A stretch of DNA of 64,000 nt, taken from positions 1 through 64,000 of the forward strand of contig CAYXLI010000023.1 of NCBI GenBank assembly GCA_964464925.1, written 5' to 3'. Every line of letters starts with the position of its first letter. Within the stretch, counting starts at the first letter, position 1. The notes beneath the pieces are model-generated. The model had not been told where the DNA came from. It worked only from the letters and a program-made list of their open reading frames with translations, and ran no database searches. The stretch is from CAYXLI01 sp964464925 (GTDB lineage: Bacteria; Acidobacteriota; Terriglobia; Bryobacterales; Bryobacteraceae). Shown in pieces: positions 62,727 through 64,000 of this stretch. The position numbers and the translations under genes are program-made.

Positions 62727-64000
62727 CTAGCGCTTGGGGGATTGCTTAGGCGTTTTACCACTCGCGACGATGATCTTGTTCAGGAGGTCGACGGCCTGAT
62801 CAATCGGCAAAAAATTCGCGATGGTAATTGGAGTCCGGCCGCGACCATCCAGCGCGTCCGGGTCGGCGCCCTTGTCGGCCAGGAACTGAATCACTTTGCA
62901 GATCTCGGGTTGCGTAGAAGACTGCATCGAGCCGGTTACGGCGGCGTGCATCACCGTAATCTTGTGGTCTGTAACAGCGTCGATCTCCGGAGCTAATTCG
63001 TAGGCGTACTTCACCGACTCGATGTGGCCGCTGCTGGCAGCCGCCATCAGGAGCGTTGTTCCGTCCTGCGCCTTCAGCTTGGGGTCGGCACCGGCAGCGA
63101 CCAAAGCCCGCATGACTGCTTCCCGATTCGCCCTAGCCGCCAGCAGAAGAGGCGTTTGCTCTCCGGAGGGCCGAAAGAATCCTCTGCCTTGCGGGGGGGC
63201 TGCCGGTACCTTCGCGGTTCGGGCGTTCACATCGGGGTGCTTCGCCAGAATGTGTTCCACGAGCTTGAGGTCCCCTGCCTGAGAGGCGACGTGAAGAGGC
63301 GTGAATCCGCTGCTATCGGCCACATTCACATTCGCACCCTTGTCGAGCAGGACTGCGGCCCCTTCGCCCTTTCCGGCAAGGACGGCAACCTGGAGAACGG
63401 TGGTTCCATCCGGTAAGGCGTAGTTGGGATCCAGGCCCGCTGCAAGCAAGCTGGCAACGGAGTGCTGATCGCCGCTTTGCGCCGCAAATACTAACGGAGT
63501 GAAGCCGCCTTTGCTGGTCAACTTCGGGTCGGCTCCGCTCTTTAGCAGCAGGTCGACGATGTCCGAATGTCCCTCAGCGGCGGCCCACATGAGCGCGTTC
63601 TGGCCTTTCCGCGAATCCACGGAGTTCGGCTTGGCTCCCTTCGCCAGCAGGAGTTTGACGCCCTCCGCGGCCCCTGACCGGGCGGCTAGCATCAGCGCCG
63701 TCTCTCCATTCCATCGTGCGGCGTTCGGATCCGCACCCGCGGCAAGCAGTTTTTCAATCAAAACTGTATTGCCCGTCGCGCAGGCCAGCGTGAGCGGTGT
63801 TTCGCCGTACTCGTCCGCCGTATTTACTTTGGCGCCCGCATCAATCAAGCGTACTGCGGTTTCCACTTGATTCAGATAAACCGCCCAGGCGAGTGGCGTG
63901 GCCCCGTCCGGTTGCGCCGCATTCAGATCGACGCCGGAGCGAATCAGCGATTCAACCTGCTTGCGGTTTTCGTCCTTAACGGCATCGACGAGCGTGACAG
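62727..64000 (-). CDS. Ankyrin-repeat protein, 5' end cut by the window edge
   Basis: The frame is open from the window end (no start codon needed at 63866, where the codon is GTG within a repeat), giving at least 423 residues. About eleven ankyrin repeats are visible with the usual TPLxLAxxxG and VxLLLxxGADPN text, for example TPLTLACATGNTVLIEKLLAAG and the LIRSGVDLNAAQPDGATPLA-like repeat at the edge. A Pro-rich insert (KVPAAPPQGRGFFRP) separates repeats 6 and 7, and the C terminus is basic. A signal peptide may lie outside the window. It leads the ankyrin, NnrS, TPR gene set. Confidence 0.88.
   Translation of the reverse strand, partial: VTLVDAVKDENRKQVESLIRSGVDLNAAQPDGATPLAWAVYLNQVETAVRLIDAGAKVNTADEYGETPLTLACATGNTVLIEKLLAAGADPNAARWNGETALMLAARSGAAEGVKLLLAKGAKPNSVDSRKGQNALMWAAAEGHSDIVDLLLKSGADPKLTSKGGFTPLVFAAQSGDQHSVASLLAAGLDPNYALPDGTTVLQVAVLAGKGEGAAVLLDKGANVNVADSSGFTPLHVASQAGDLKLVEHILAKHPDVNARTAKVPAAPPQGRGFFRPSGEQTPLLLAARANREAVMRALVAAGADPKLKAQDGTTLLMAAASSGHIESVKYAYELAPEIDAVTDHKITVMHAAVTGSMQSSTQPEICKVIQFLADKGADPDALDGRGRTPITIANFLPIDQAVDLLNKIIVASGKTPKQSPKR

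Noticed and set aside
1..64000. CRISPR arrays, tRNA or rRNA genes, insertion sequences, prophage
   Set aside because: No regularly spaced repeats, cloverleaf-like CCA-ending segments, rRNA core motifs, transposase or phage genes were noticed on either strand; a dedicated scan would still be needed to exclude a single tRNA.

Overview
The window reads as chromosomal DNA from an acidobacterium, most likely of the Solibacter/Bryobacter type. This is inferred from gene content only. The evidence is five very large Oar-like TonB-dependent receptors (951-1192 aa), a DUF1549/DUF1553 gene followed by a DUF1501 gene, a VWA-type secreted protein, a CRTAC1-type FG-GAP/ASPIC protein, TAT-exported sulfatase and oxidoreductases, and a small protein of a family common in that group. 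About 42 protein genes fill the window almost completely. I see no rRNA, tRNA, IS element, prophage or CRISPR array, and no gene-free stretch above 300 bases.

Layout. 134-2996 (minus): korDABC, a four-subunit 2-oxoacid:ferredoxin oxidoreductase with an intrinsic terminator at its 3' end. 3095-6454 (minus): a transmembrane Ser/Thr kinase followed by an outer-membrane barrel-like protein. 6593-11471 (plus): a serine hydrolase, a DUF1549/DUF1553 protein and a DUF1501 protein. 11452-17168 (minus): a TonB-dependent receptor translationally coupled to a secreted glycosidase-like protein. 17336-22919 (minus): ABC ATPase, FtsX-type permease, HlyD-type adaptor and an MgtC/DUF4010 membrane protein. 23148-26976 (plus): an AI-2E-family permease and a Ca2+-type P-ATPase. 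26973-31517 (minus): a receptor barrel lacking its plug, a VWA-like protein and a coiled-coil protein.

31557-38689 (plus) is a respiratory formate dehydrogenase locus: DcaP-like porin, fdhA, fdhB, cytochrome b subunit and fdhE. The fdhA gene is split by an in-frame UGA at 33639-33641. This is best read as selenocysteine, because it sits at the conserved active-site position and is followed 11 nt later by a bacterial-type SECIS hairpin. The protein also carries an unusual Gly/Ala/Pro-rich insert of about 85 residues. 38755-45506 holds two divergent TonB-dependent receptors, and 45569-46141 a small acidobacterial-type protein.

46342-53076 (plus) is the most system-like locus. A perfect 7-2-7 palindrome overlaps a sigma70-like promoter, followed by a DUF3373 outer-membrane protein, a monoheme cytochrome c, a PhsA/PsrA-like molybdoenzyme, its four-cluster Fe-S subunit, an NrfD/PsrC membrane subunit, an ArsR-family regulator and a small protein resembling DUF7009. 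This looks like a self-regulated periplasmic respiratory module whose substrate is unknown; sulfur compounds are the first guess and arsenic oxyanions an alternative.

53098-64000: a TAT sulfatase, a short DksA/TraR protein with an altered zinc site, a fifth receptor with a clear terminator, a CRTAC1-type protein, and a minus-strand set of ankyrin-repeat protein (cut by the window edge), NnrS-like membrane protein and TPR protein. Overall the region suggests a heterotroph scavenging polymers through TonB-dependent uptake, with anaerobic or microaerobic options: ferredoxin-linked 2-oxoacid oxidation, formate oxidation and a molybdoenzyme terminal reductase or dehydrogenase.
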